64,000 bases of DNA from Cacajao melanocephalus (Eukaryota > Chordata > Mammalia > Primates > Pitheciidae), in assembly GCA_963573385.1 (NCBI GenBank), contig CAUYLG010066205.1:51829-115828 (forward strand), in the 5' to 3' direction. Of this stretch, positions 41,758-54,459 are shown piece by piece. Positions within the stretch are counted from its first letter, which is position 1. Each line of letters begins with the position of its first letter. Both the position numbers and the translations under genes were made by a program. The notes beneath the pieces were generated by a model. That model had not been told where the DNA came from and ran no database searches. It saw only the letters and a program-made list of their open reading frames with translations.

Positions 41758-42420
41758 CACTCTGAAGGTTTGCTGAAAATCACTGACAAGAGGCAGATTA
41801 ATAAGAGAAAAGGCATACAAATTTATTATTAATGTGCACATGGGAGCCTTCGTAATGAAGACCCAAAGATACAGGAGAGGTTGTCTATTTTTGTGTTTAG
41901 GCTCATCAAAGTATGAATAGTCATATGGAGATATGATTGGACAAAAGGGGCCTGATCTAATGCTAATAGACTAAGTGAGGAAGCTCACCAAGGCCTGTCT
42001 GCATAGATTCTTTTTAGCATCTCTGAGTATTCCTTCCTTCCTTCCTTCCTTCCTTCCTTCCTTCCTTCCGGGGATGGAGCAGAACCCTCCCTGGAATGGG
42101 GGTCTTACAACCTACAGTCAAGCAATGTAGATCAGATAATTTCTTTATGGCTGCTTTTTACTCAGAAAAGTGGAAAGGGGGATTAGAGTAATATTTTGAG
42201 ATGTTATGGCTGGCACTGGGGAAACAGGAGTTCTGCTTTCTGTGACATCCCTTGGGGAAGAAGGGTTCTACTTTCTCTGGCTAGCCTGGAGGGAGAAATG
42301 GACTGAGACAGGCGAATAGGAAAAGGTCAGGGAAAAACTTTTGCTTCTGAAGCTGACTCTGAGGCTTTCACTTTGGGTTATTGTTTTCTGAGTCCCAAAA
42401 CCAACATAATAGGGGTGTTC
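41758..42420 (-). mobile_element. ERVL LTR, MER21-like, antisense
   Basis: Reverse-complement landmarks: 'caagaggcagattaataagagaaaaggc', a tttatt signal at about 41821, 'gggagccttcgtaatgaagacccaaag', 'gattggacaaaaggggcctgatc' and 'accaaggcctgtctgcatag'. The same plan appears in sense at 33355-33830. A (TTCC)n tract has expanded inside. Confidence 0.65.
42030..42069 (+). repeat. (TTCC)10 microsatellite
   Basis: Ten uninterrupted ttcc units (GGAA on the other strand) within the antisense LTR. Confidence 0.98.
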
Positions 42421-42599
42421 TCCAATTCCCAAATGAAAAAAATAGAGAAAGGTAGCTGATCAAATATGAGATATATAATATAAATATATACATATAAGGA
42501 ACTATGCTCTCAGAAAATACTCAATATTAGTTGCCATGGACTATTTCTATCCAAACTTAGAAAGTCATAGAGGAAAAATATCAGCAGGAGAAAGATGCA

Positions 42600-42725
42600 T
42601 CTATCTTTACAAACCATTATGAGGATTAGATGAGTTAATGCATGAAAGTAGTTTCAATAGTGCCTGGCACAGGGTAAGAGCTCAATTAATGTTAGTAACA
42701 GTAGTAGTAGCTAGTATCATTAATT
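42600..42725 (+). mobile_element. MIR 3' part
   Basis: 'attatgaggattagatgagttaatgcatgaaagtag' followed by 'agtgcctggcacagggtaagagctcaattaatgttagta', the MIR 3' end. Confidence 0.8.
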
Positions 42726-43968
<1,243 letters not shown>

Positions 43969-43979
43969 CATCACTACCT

Positions 43980-46544
43980 CTTTCCAGGACAGGTGTGTCT
44001 GGAGCTGCAATGCTTTACCCGGCCTCCTGAGTTTTCCTTGCAGTAAGAACTTGAGACCAGAGCCTCTTCTCTCTCAGGTTCATGTTGGAGTAAGGTACTT
44101 AGACAGGGTTACAAATCCAAAGGCCACTTTAAAAAGTATATCAGCCTGTACAACCCCACAGCAGCTTAATTAAGTTGGGGAAAACAGGTAGGACATTAAG
44201 AGGTTGACAGTTTGAGTCAATAGAAGGGAGTTCTCGAGGCTCTAAAGAAGTCTCCCTGTTCTGAAGAGCATAGTTCTGACTCCCAATAGAGTCCCTGGAA
44301 GGCAGCTGCCTCAGTCCTGGGTAGTGACCTGTTTTTGTCATAGCAAACCAAGTCTCTGCGAAGGCCATATGGCCAGACAGGAACCATGTCCCTTGGGAAG
44401 TGAGCCTGGTGGGGTGGCTGGACGTGATTCACTTTCACTGAAACATATTTTCCTCCCTGCTTCTTCAGCCATTTGTTCTCTGCCAGCGACTTCACAGGTG
44501 GCCTTGGCTCCTAAAAGGCGGTCATCCAAAGATCATGATCAAAGAGAACCCTTTGCACAGATTGCAAGGACCACCTGCCTAGACGAGGCCTCTGTCAGCA
44601 TCCTCCCCTTCCCATTTCCAGTGTCCAACGTTTCACGTAATTTTCTCCTCTGCACTCTGCTACAGACTCCAGGCATCCGTTTGTGTTATTAGATTTAAGT
44701 ATGCAGGTCAACAGCACACATCACCAGCCCACCTCACAGCTGGAAGGGCCATTGTGGAGTCTTTTCTCTACTTGATGTTTTCATTTCGGCTCATATCTTC
44801 CTCTTTCTCAAGACAGTGGCATAAAGGATCATTAGGGTAAGGCAGCTGAGAACATGAAGCGGGGTTTATCATGAAACCAAAGACTAAATCTCCGCAGTCA
44901 CCAGACCTGGCACGAACTTGTCTACCCCTGGGCTTCTGTGTGCCTGGAAAGGACGACTATTGCTTTAAAGCAGTCATTCCCTTGTGGCAAGGGGCAGGGG
45001 CTGTTAAGATCAGATGTGCTGTGGCGTTAATGCTTTGAATTTACAAGAGGCTGTTTGTGAAATGCCCTGCAGCTTTATTTCTCTCTCCTGGATGCATGAA
45101 ACCCTGGAAGGGCCAAGGATGGGGCTGGTATTAATAGAGTAAAACCTCAACTAATTGCAGAGCATGTGCTGCAATATCCTCTTTGATACCAGAAACTATG
45201 TTAGCAGAGGTAGAAGTAATATAGAGACACATGGAGGCATTTAGGATGTCAGAAAGAGGGAGTTATAAAAATAAATCAGTTAAGCTAGCAACAAATGAGC
45301 TGGAAATGTAAAACACACATCTGAATCTCTTGGGTCAAAGATAGGGAAGGGAAAGAGATTGGTTCAAATTGAGAGAGGGAGGAGCTCAACATGTGAAGAA
45401 AAGGAAAGGAGAAATGGCTAGAGGGTTTGCAGAGCAGAGGCCTGTGAAGCACAGACAAGAGGAGAAGAGAGAAAGGCTAGAGTCAGAGTGTTCCAGGAGG
45501 CATCGAACAGACACACATGGAAGCCTCCAGCATTTTTTCCTGAAAAGAGGCTTCCAATAGCCACAGGCTGCTGGAACACTGGCCCACCCTACCCAGGGAA
45601 GTGGAAGGAGCTGGGAAAATCCATTCTGAGCCCCCATGCAAAGGCCAGAATTAGCTTGACCTTCAGGAGCTCCATGTTCTTCTACGCTCACTCCTAACCT
45701 CAAAGGTTTAAATCACAAAGACACAGACTCACATGTGCATGCATGCAAGCAAGTACACATACGCGTACACACTACAACCACCACCCCCCTCTTAAAAAAA
45801 TCCAACAACTTGAAAGAGAGAAAAGCCTGGTTTACTGCGATGCATAGCAGTCGTAGGTTTTTGTTGAGGGATAGCTCTCATGGCTTATCTTAGTTTTTAT
45901 TTTCTCTCTGAAAGAAATTATCTGATTTCTTTTAACTGTAGGAAAGCGAAGAGAATTGTAGTTATGGTTCATTATGTTGTAAGCTGAATTTATTTACTTT
46001 TCATAGTACCTTAGCAGCTATAGTTTCCACTATTTAGAAGTTTTCTGCCACACTACGGAACTTAGTGAAAGGGTTCAAAGCTAACCCCGGCACCCTTCAT
46101 AAGCTCCTACTTTGTCCCCCTGCTTGTGGAGATCAGAGTTTACTTTCTTGAGCTTTTGTGTTCCAATTATAGATCAAAATTTTAAACACATAGGCCTGGT
46201 TAAGTGACACATTGACGAAAAGTCATTTACCCTGATGAGTCTGTCGGGTCAGCAAGGTTAAGTGGCTAAGTGAAAATTGTTTTCAGTTGGGGAAGGGTTG
46301 TTTGGAGTTCAGAGGTTTAGAATCGAATTTCTAAAGCAGGGATGGGAGGTGACATCAAGTGAGAAAAAAAAAAAAGTAAAGAAAGAGATGTAACTAGGGT
46401 ACTAAAATATTCTAATTTTTGCTCCTTGTCCAGGGAGCAGATAGAAACTGTGGCTAGTAGCATTTAATTCGCGTACCCCAAATACTGCATTATTCATAAA
46501 GCTTTGTGTTTTGCTTTCATTTGTTTGGTGTTACAAGGCGAATT
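43980..46544. other. Single-copy DNA, no gene recognised
   Basis: 2.5 kb without a recognisable transposon. The part from about 44620 to 45130 is non-repetitive, of moderate GC and free of simple repeats, so it is a plausible conserved noncoding block. A CA/CG alternating patch with acgcgt occurs at 45735-45770. Open frames at 44217-44692 and 45369-45703 overlap on opposite strands and have no domain signatures. Confidence 0.45.
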
Positions 46545-46620
46545 CACTCATTTAATAAATGCTCATTGAGTGTCTATGTATGAGCCAGGTGACAAGGTAG
46601 GTCTTGTATTACGCACTCTT
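46545..46620 (+). repeat. 5' part of an ancient repeat
   Basis: 'ttcactcatttaataaatgctcattgagtgtctatgtatgagccagg' is the opening of the long ancient repeat or of a MIR-like tail. The remainder is missing. Confidence 0.4.
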
Positions 46621-46964
46621 TGACAAGTCTCTTTCTTGGTGATTTTGTTCAGAAGAGCAATTCTGTGATGGAATGTAGTTATTAAGATGAATACAGACAG
46701 AGGATCATTCTCTAGGATCATGTACATAGAGCCACAGAACCCAGATCTGTCAAGGATATCAACAGTCATTCACCCAGTTTTTCCATCTGTTACATGATCT
46801 CACACTAACACTCCCATTAAAAATGCTCACGTGCTTTTCTCCCTGAATACTTTCAGTGGCAAAGTGCTTACCATCCCTCAAACCACCAGGCTCTTCTTAA
46901 TGGTGGTTCAGATTGTTACAGAATTATTTTTTATATTAAGCTAAAAGTTACGTCTCTATGACTC
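46621..46964. other. Unassigned sequence
   Basis: No feature recognised. Confidence 0.4.
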
Positions 46965-47945
46965 TTCTTTATTGGGTCCCATTTTTTCCCCACCACTTAC
47001 CCAGAATGTCTCCTTTTTTTCCCATGTGACAGCTGTTCCCCTACTTGAAGATAACCCTATGTACTTCCCATCACCGAGTCTCTTCTCCAGATGCTACATT
47101 CATTCATGCATTCTTTGTAAATGGTGGTTTTCAACTCCCTTCGCCAACCTTGGTGACCTATGGTTTACTGATGGCCTTCTGAAAACAAGGCACAAAATGT
47201 TTCAGGCATGGTTTCTGACCAACTTAGGCTATAGTGAAGCTTTGCTCCTCTTATCTGGAAGAATCTTCATTGATTAATGTAGGCTGAGTAGGTATTCCCT
47301 TGTCTGGATGCCTCCTCACATGCTTGGCTCATACTAGGCTTATAGGAAGCCATGGTCATCTCCACATGTCTGGCCTTCAGCTACCTCTCTGTCATTTATA
47401 CACAGTCACTGGTTTTCTGGACCCAAACACAGGCTGCACTCTTTCCCCTATTAAGTTTCATCCTTTGAGAATAAACATGTTGTTATAGCTGGCTGAGACT
47501 GTTTGGGAATCTACTGTTGTCACCGAACACAATAAATGTCTCCTAGTTTCATTTACAGGTTCACCATGACCAGCATGTCATCTATATCCTTGACCAACTT
47601 ATGATAACTATTGAACAGGACAATATTTCTTTATTTATGAGGAAGCCAAACCATCACCAAAAACAACATAAAAATCCCTCTCCGTTCTGGACATTGACAG
47701 TCAGCATATGAATCATCATTGACTTAATGACAAGGTAATTTAATAATTAAAGACCAATGCAATGATTTTATTTTGTCAACCCAGTCAGTGGTAAATTGTA
47801 CTTTAACCTAATCATCATAGTTTGTATCAGAATTTTGTTTTTGATGGATTAATGCTCCTTGAAAAATTTTGATGAATTTGTACAAGATTTCCAATAAAAT
47901 AGTTGAATTCAATGATTCCAAAGCTAATGCCAGGTATGACCTCTT
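46965..47945 (-). mobile_element. CR1-clade LINE (L3), reverse-transcriptase C-terminal region and 3' end
   Basis: Read on the minus strand, about 47623-47530 gives LFNSYHKLVKDIDDMLVMVN, then a stop, then MKLGDIYCVR. This aligns with the CR1/L3 reverse-transcriptase stretch LFN...DL...GIEGML...FADDTKLG. Downstream, nucleotide landmarks of the CR1 C-terminus and 3' region follow in order, for example the + strand 'cccctattaagtttcatcctttgag' (47449-47470) and 'acccagaatgtctcc...ccatgtgacagctgttcccctacttgaag' (47000-47050). Upstream, 'tcaacccagtcagtggtaaattgtac' (47776-47801) corresponds to the region before the catalytic motif. The catalytic FADD itself is lost. This is one of the oldest elements in the window. 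Confidence 0.72.
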
Positions 47946-48029
47946 CCAAGTTTCAGCCTAACAATTCAACTGACTGCTGGATATCATAGGATTTTCTATT
48001 TTGCACTATGTTTATTTATAAATATATTA

Positions 48030-48160
48030 CCTCTCTTGCGACAGCATAAGCTCTTTGATGTCATGCACCAAATTGTGATTTGTATTTACATTGCATGTAG
48101 AATCTAATATAGCACTGTAAACAGTAGGTGCTCAATAAATGATTTTTGGATGATTTTGAA
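48030..48160 (+). mobile_element. L2 LINE 3' end
   Basis: 'gcataagctctttgatgtcatgcacc...tttgtatttacattgcatgtag...agcactgtaaacagtaggtgctcaataaatgatttttggatgatt' follows the L2 3' terminus. Confidence 0.75.
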
Positions 48161-48867
48161 TCATTGTAATATAGATACAGAGTAATACTATGGGCTTCAA
48201 AGAAGAATTTTAGGACTATGTAGTGCTTTGAGATTCTGAGACAAAATATAACCTCACAAGTATATATTTTTCTTCCAGATTTAAAGTAAACGCATGTCCC
48301 TCAGCTTCATGATCTGTGAATAAGAAATATTTGCCTTTAAGATAGCCTGAGGCTTCTTATTCAGTACAGCAAACTTTTTGTCTTAGTATAGTCTCACCAG
48401 AATCAGTAACTTTTCCATGCAACCTGCCAGAGACAGTCATAGTTTCTCAATCTGCAGTAATTATCTCAGTAAGATCAATCAGTATTTTAAAAAATGATAC
48501 AGTCACTTGGCTGCCAGTTTTCTGTTTACTCCTGTTTTGCAGCAGAATGCTCCCGGCATCAATTGCCATGGAAGCTGCTTTACACCAGAGGAAAAAACTG
48601 TCTATCTAGATGCCAAAAGGAGGTGTCCTTCAGGCAGAGAGAGAGAGGACAGTTTATAGGTGCTCTGGGAGGCACAGTCGCTCCAGGCAGATTCTTCTGT
48701 GACTATACAATGTTCTGAGATGCCTGAGACTCTCCACTTTGCCCCTTAAAAATGCCTGAGGAAGTTGCTCAAGTGCCAAGCGTCAAGCTGGAAGTTTAAA
48801 AGTCAAGAGAAATTAGTGCAAATGGGAAAAAACATCCCCTGAGTGGAAGACTTTTTAAAAACCACCA

Positions 48868-48899
<32 letters not shown>

Positions 48900-50554
48900 A
48901 AAAAAAAAAAGCTCTCCTGCTGACCATTGTAAAGGATGGAAATTAGATCAAGCTTCAGTCAAACACTAAATCCTTGTCTAGTTTGTGTTTGGTTTTCCCA
49001 TAACACAAAATTCCTAAGGGTTCGCCAAGCCCGTCTATGAAATACTTTATGTTTTCTACTACGTTTTATCAAAGGGAAATGATATTTAGACTTTTTAAAG
49101 TAATATTTTATCTTTCATGTGTTTTTTTCTTCCTAATATCATCTGGCATAAACTGTGATTTTTAGCGGCATGTCTTGGTGGTGGTTGGTGGTACATTTTT
49201 ATTTCCATGGGATGTTCAAGGTTTCCCTTCACATCCACATTTAAGGATATGAATCAAAAGTAAGACGGATTCCTCAGGGACATACAATTTCCCAGTGTAA
49301 GATGAGGGTGGGAACTTATAGGGAGAATTATAGAGACTGCAAATAAAACCAGATTAGACAACATTCTCTTATCTCTCCTGGAACACTTCTCTTCCATGCA
49401 ATATATTCTCACCATGTGGATCTTGTCTCCTTTAAGCCCCTGGAAAAGCAGAGAAGGTCCCAAGTGGAGCTGGGGGAAAAGGAATGATGAGAGAACCGTC
49501 TGTGACATGGGAGTCCATTGTGGGGGGTCTCAGCCAGCTCCACCCTAAGCACTGCAGGGGCAGCTCCTTCCTCCTTCCTGAGTGTAAAGATTAAGATGGT
49601 CAATAGGCAGGGCACAGGGATAGTCAGCATCACCTGTCTGTTGTACAGGCCTTCAGCTAAAGGTGCCATGGGTAACTTCTGAAGCGCTAGTGATTTGTCT
49701 GGGTGTTTGGTGGGCATTTATTCCATAAACTCATTTGAGGTGGGGGTGGCCTCCCAAAGCAGCTCTCATAGGATTCGGGCCTGGAACACCAGCCACGTAA
49801 CACAAATAACACATACACAGACCTGTCAGGAGAAAGATTATACTTAAACTCCCCTCAACCCAGGGAAAAAGCACCAGGAAAAAAAAATTAGGTCCTCAAG
49901 GTAGCTTTCAATATTGATCGAAGGCTGACCTGACAAAGAACTGCCTAAAATCTTATTTGCTGTTGCTTCTCTCCAGGGTCCTGGGATAATTTGTAATTCA
50001 AACTTGGAAGGAATCCTAAGCTATTTCCTTCAGATTTATTCTTTCCACATGTGAAATGAAATAATTAAAACACCTCATCTGCTTTTAGAGCTTGAGTTTA
50101 AAAAAAAAAAAAAAAAAAGCAAGAAATTGCTGATTGAATCCATATTCCTCCCAATCTTCCACTAATTTAATGTCAAAAAATTATTTCTTATGATAATGAT
50201 TTTGCATACAAATAGATTTTTGAAAGTGGATTTCAACAATTTATATTTGTTAGTAGGTTAAAATGAATCTATCATGCTTATCTTTACTACTCTAGATGAG
50301 TTCCACAATGGTTTAGGGGAAGAGGTCTCACACATATTTACACTCACTTGAGTGATGATATTTCTGATAGGCTACAGGGCGCTTAAAATAGTTGATACAG
50401 TATCCAACTGCTTGCATGTGGACATTTGTAATGGTTATTAAGCTAAATTAACAAAGGCCTTATAATTATGGCTATTTGGGACAGTTCAAGTAAATTCAAG
50501 TTTCTTATATAGCATGTGCCATATTTATCAAACTAAAATAATTGGAATATAAGA
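48161..50554. other. Unassigned, mostly single-copy
   Basis: No repeat family recognised apart from A-runs at 48869-48910 and 50101-50118. Open frames at 48494-48718 and on the minus strand at 49254-49717 have no recognisable domains. Confidence 0.45.
48869..48910 (+). repeat. Long A-run
   Basis: Thirty A's, one C, then eleven A's. No retroelement body or target-site duplication was recognised upstream, so whether it is a retrotransposition tail is unresolved. Confidence 0.95.
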
Positions 50555-51000
50555 AATTCCATACTACTAGAAAGACAAATACCACACAATCTCACTTCCA
50601 TGTAGAGTATAAACACGTTGAATTCAGAAGTAGAGAGTGGAATGGGATGGTGGCTACTAGGAGCTAGTGCGGGGCTTGAGGTGGGGGGCAGATGTTGGTC
50701 AAAGGATACAAAATTTCACTTAGGATAAATTAGTTAATTTCAGTTAGTTAAGTTCAAGAGATCTATTGTACAACATGGGAACTATAGTTAGTAACAATGT
50801 ATTACATACTTAAGAATTGCTAAGATGGTAGATTTTAAGTGTTCTCACCACAAAAAATGGTAAGTATGTGAGGTAATACATGTGTTAATTAGCTTGATTT
50901 AGCCATTCCATGACATATACATATTTCAAAACTATATGTTGTACATGATAAATACATATAATTTATATTTACCAATGTAAAATTAATTTATTAAAAAGAA
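50555..51000 (+). mobile_element. L1MB/L1MA-like 3' end
   Basis: Order: 'acaatctcacttccatgtagag', 'gaattcagaagtagagagtggaatggg', 'gatgttggtcaaaggatacaaaatttcac', 'gatctattgtacaacatgggaactatagttagtaa', 'tagattttaagtgttctcaccacaaaaaatgg' and 'gttgtacatgataaatacatataa'. Confidence 0.9.
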
Positions 51001-51276
51001 ATTCTGTGCTAGGATGTACTAACAGTTCTGTCAACCAAGAATCTTGTCTTCGATACAGACAATAAGCAACATGGATTCCATGATGCCTTTTGGGAGTCCA
51101 TGCATTGACCTCCATGATAGCAATTATAAAAAGTGTTTTTTTAAACATCCCAAATGTTACTAACTGCCCTTTAACAACTCTAGATTATCCTCCCGTTACA
51201 CTTAGCCAAATCCCTCTTGAACGTATGTATAGTTTCAACTTGCTTCACTTCTTGAAGTTGTTCTACCCCAACCCCT
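51001..51276. other. Unassigned sequence
   Basis: No feature recognised. Confidence 0.4.
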
Positions 51277-51390
51277 AGATTGTAAGTAGCAGGACAGCAG
51301 AGTCTGTGTCTGCCTTATTCATTTCTGCTTCCCCAGTGTCTCACTCAGTGTCTATAGGTTTTCAAAACAATTGCTTGTTGGTTAATAGAT
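51277..51390 (+). mobile_element. L2 LINE 3' end
   Basis: 'agattgtaagtagcaggacagcagagtctgtgtctgccttattcatttctgcttccccagtgtctcactcagtg' follows the L2 terminus. Confidence 0.7.
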
Positions 51391-51576
51391 TATAGTTACT
51401 GGCCTGTAATTCTAAGCAACAAACAAAAAGTCTGCATTACTTGCTTTTATCTTCTTGAATAAAATCTCACTGGAAGGATTACAAGAACCTAGTCACTAGC
51501 CTCACTCTATGTATCTCCAGGCCCACTTACTAGGAGGACCTTTCTTTCCCAGCCATCACCTCCTCCCCAAAACACA

Positions 51577-51577
<1 letters not shown>

Positions 51578-51617
<40 letters not shown>
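51578..51617 (+). repeat. (CA)20 microsatellite
   Basis: Twenty uninterrupted CA units. Length polymorphism is expected. Confidence 0.98.
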
Positions 51618-51620
<3 letters not shown>

Positions 51621-51669
51621 CAACTGGGATCTGTTTGAAATTGTTAATGGATTCTTGTCCATCTATAGA

Positions 51670-52310
51670 ATAAGGGCTCATCTCCTCAGTATGAAAGAAA
51701 AAGTCCTTCTTAACTGGCCCTTCCCTGGCCCTTTCTCCTGCCACCTGCCTGATTCACCTGTTCAACATCATTTCTCATTGAGCTCTGACTCCCCCAGGGC
51801 TCCAGCCAGACCATGGAAGTCACTTCCTAGTGGTATGTTGGTGCCTTTGTTCATGCTCTTCCATTCTCCGACAAGGACGGCCCTTCCTCAGCTCTGTTCT
51901 GAAATGCCTGGCACTATCCCATCAATCCTTTCAAATCAAGCTCAAATATTACCTCCTCCAAAGCTTTCCAGACCAAATCCCCCAGGCATCTTACACATGC
52001 CTCAGTTCCATGATTGTGAATCCTGGCTGTACTTCAGAATCACTTGGGGAGCTTGTAAAACTGACTGGGCCTCACCCAAGACCAATTAAATCAAAATCTT
52101 AAAGTGGAATCCAATCATAGTATGTTTTTAAAGTTCTCTAGATGATTCCAGCGGGCAGCCAGCCCTCACAGCCCCTGTTTTGTGATAACCTTTGTGTTTC
52201 TATTCATGGCCTTCTCACTTCTCCCAGGCAGGCATAATGCCTTATTCGTCTTTGTCTTCTCAGTGACTGGTATAGTTCCTCACACATGCTAGCTCTTCAA
52301 GCATTCTTTA
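51670..52310 (+). mobile_element. L2 LINE 3' region, split by MER5A-like element
   Basis: L2 order before the break: 'cttccctggccctttctcctgcc', 'tttgttcatgctcttccattc', 'tttcaaatcaagctcaaatattacctcctccaaagctttccagacc'. After it: 'ctcccaggcaggcataatgccttattcgtctttg...agtgactggtatagttcctcacac'. The open frame 51655-52089 runs across L2 and the hAT fossil and is not a gene. Confidence 0.75.
52012..52170 (+). mobile_element. MER5A-like hAT transposon fossil
   Basis: 'gaatcctggctgtacttcagaatcacttggggagcttgtaaaactgactgggcctcaccc' and 'agttctctagatgattccag' match the MER5/MER58 group. It interrupts the L2 3' region. Confidence 0.8.
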
Positions 52311-52884
52311 TAAATTCAAAATGAAATACTTATGAAGGCCAAGCTACTTTGACAAAGCCTAGAAAGTCCATAAATCCAATTTACAGTAAGCTCTGCAATT
52401 GAAAACTTTTCATAGCCATATTCTTCAAAGATCCAATCCAGAGCTCATGAATAGAGGTACTTGATTTTATTTCTAACCTGGGCCATAATTATAAATGAAA
52501 GCTGGAGTATTAGTGAGGTGAGTAATCATTTCTACTGAGCATGTTCTCTAAAGGTGGTTGTCATTTAAAAAAAAAAAAAGTAAAAGCCAGTATGTTGACA
52601 GGGCAGTGTTAAAACAATTATTGAAGGCCAGGGTTGGGGGGATGTTGGGGAACTTTAGACAAAGCATTGGGAAGCAACATCCAAGGACATAAAGAGAAGA
52701 AATCTAAGGGCAGAGACTTTTTAATGTGGCCCCACCTCACCCAGGAAACAGTACAGGCCTCACTCAACTCTTCCAGGTTCCTGCACCCATCCCAATGTTG
52801 GAACCTGGCTGATGCTCCCTTCACCTTGACCCTTTTATTTGGCACTTGGCGCAGGTTATAGATGAAAGATAGGTAGCGTGCAGC
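52311..52884. other. Unassigned sequence
   Basis: Contains a short A-run at 52567-52580. Two 75-codon frames overlap exactly on opposite strands (52618-52861), so their openness is compositional. Confidence 0.45.
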
Positions 52885-52998
52885 TGAGTCACTGCCTCTG
52901 ACATGTGACTTCTACCCATTAGATGACCTTACTAACCTCAACCTGCTCCTTTGTTAAACATCAACAGCTTCCTGCATGGGTTGTTAAAAGGATTGTTT

Positions 52999-53366
<368 letters not shown>

Positions 53367-53369
53367 TTA

Positions 53370-54016
53370 TGTTAGAGGTGTTTGAACCAGAGCAACTCCA
53401 TCTTGAATAGGGGCTGGGTAAAATAAGGCTGAGATCTACTAGGCTGCATTTCGAGAAGGTGAAGGTATTCTAAGTCACAGGAGGAGATAGGACGTAGGCA
53501 CAAGATACAGGTCATAATAAAGATCTTGCTGATTAAACAGGTTGCAGTAAAGAAGCCGGCCAAAACCCAGCAAAACCAAGATGGTGATGACAGCGACCTC
53601 TAGTGTCCTTACTTCTCATTACATGCTAATTATAACTCATTAGCATGCTAAGAGACACTCCGACCAGCACCATGAGAGTTTGCAAATGTCCTGGCGAGGT
53701 CAGAAAGTTACCCTATATGGTCTAAAAGGTGGAGGAACCCTTAGTTCTGGGAATTGCCATCCCTTTCCTGGAAAACTCATGAATAATCCACCCCTCGTTT
53801 AGCATATACTCAAGAAATTAAAATGGACATTAGAATGGACAACCATCAGCCCTTGGGGCTGCTCTGCCTATGGAGTTGCCATTCTTTTATTCCTTTACTT
53901 TTTTATTGCAATAAACTTGCTTTCACTTTACTCTATGGACTTGCCTTGAATTCTTTCTTGCACAAGATCCAAGAACCTTCGCTCGGGGTCTGGATCGGGA
54001 CCTCTTTCCAACAACA
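53370..54016 (+). mobile_element. ERV1 solo LTR, 647 bp
   Basis: Starts TG ('tgttagaggtgtttgaaccag') and ends CA. Contains 'gagcaactccatcttgaataggggctgggtaaaataaggctgag', 'aagatacaggtcataataaag', 'gcatgctaagagacactcc', an aataaacttgctttcacttt polyadenylation region (about 53912) and 'tctggatcgggacctctttcc' at the 3' end. The flanks gtta and gcaa may be a decayed 4 bp duplication. I recognise a HERV-type (gammaretrovirus-like) LTR but cannot name the subfamily. No internal viral genes are present. Confidence 0.85.
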
Positions 54017-54030
54017 GCAATTACTGTTAC

Positions 54031-54459
54031 TGTTTGGTTGTTCTAAGCAGACACTGTCTCATCACATAGCACAACAGGCCAATGCCGCAAATTGAAACAA
54101 AAAGAAACTACTGGCATGTTTTTTGACAAGAGAAAACATTTCCTTATATAAAAACATAATTTTGTTTAAGTCCAGACATTATGACCTTTTGAAATGCATT
54201 ATTGACAATCTACTTAACACACAAATTTAATTTCTGATCTCCAGACATGACAGAAAGGAAGGCATGCTCATTTCAATTGTAAAGATTTTAGGCATAGTAT
54301 TCAAATAATTCAATCAGTTAGAAAAATAGAAATGCTTCCTGAATAAGAAAGATCTTTAAACATTTGTTTTTTAAAGCAATAAATATACTAATATATAAAC
54401 AATACTTCTGTTTGTTAAACATCTGTGAAGGCCAAACTAGGCAACGACAGAGTTAGTCA
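54031..54459. other. Unassigned AT-rich sequence, possibly 3' UTR of the adjacent pseudogene
   Basis: The part next to 54460 would be the 3' untranslated part if the minus-strand segment is a processed copy. No clear A tail is visible. Confidence 0.35.

Noticed and set aside
48494..48910. Processed retrocopy ending in the A30/A11 run
   Set aside because: No recognisable source transcript upstream, no polyadenylation signal at the right distance and no target-site duplication seen.
51655..52089. 144-codon plus-strand frame
   Set aside because: It runs through a L2 3' untranslated region and across a MER5A-like insertion, so it cannot be an inherited coding unit.
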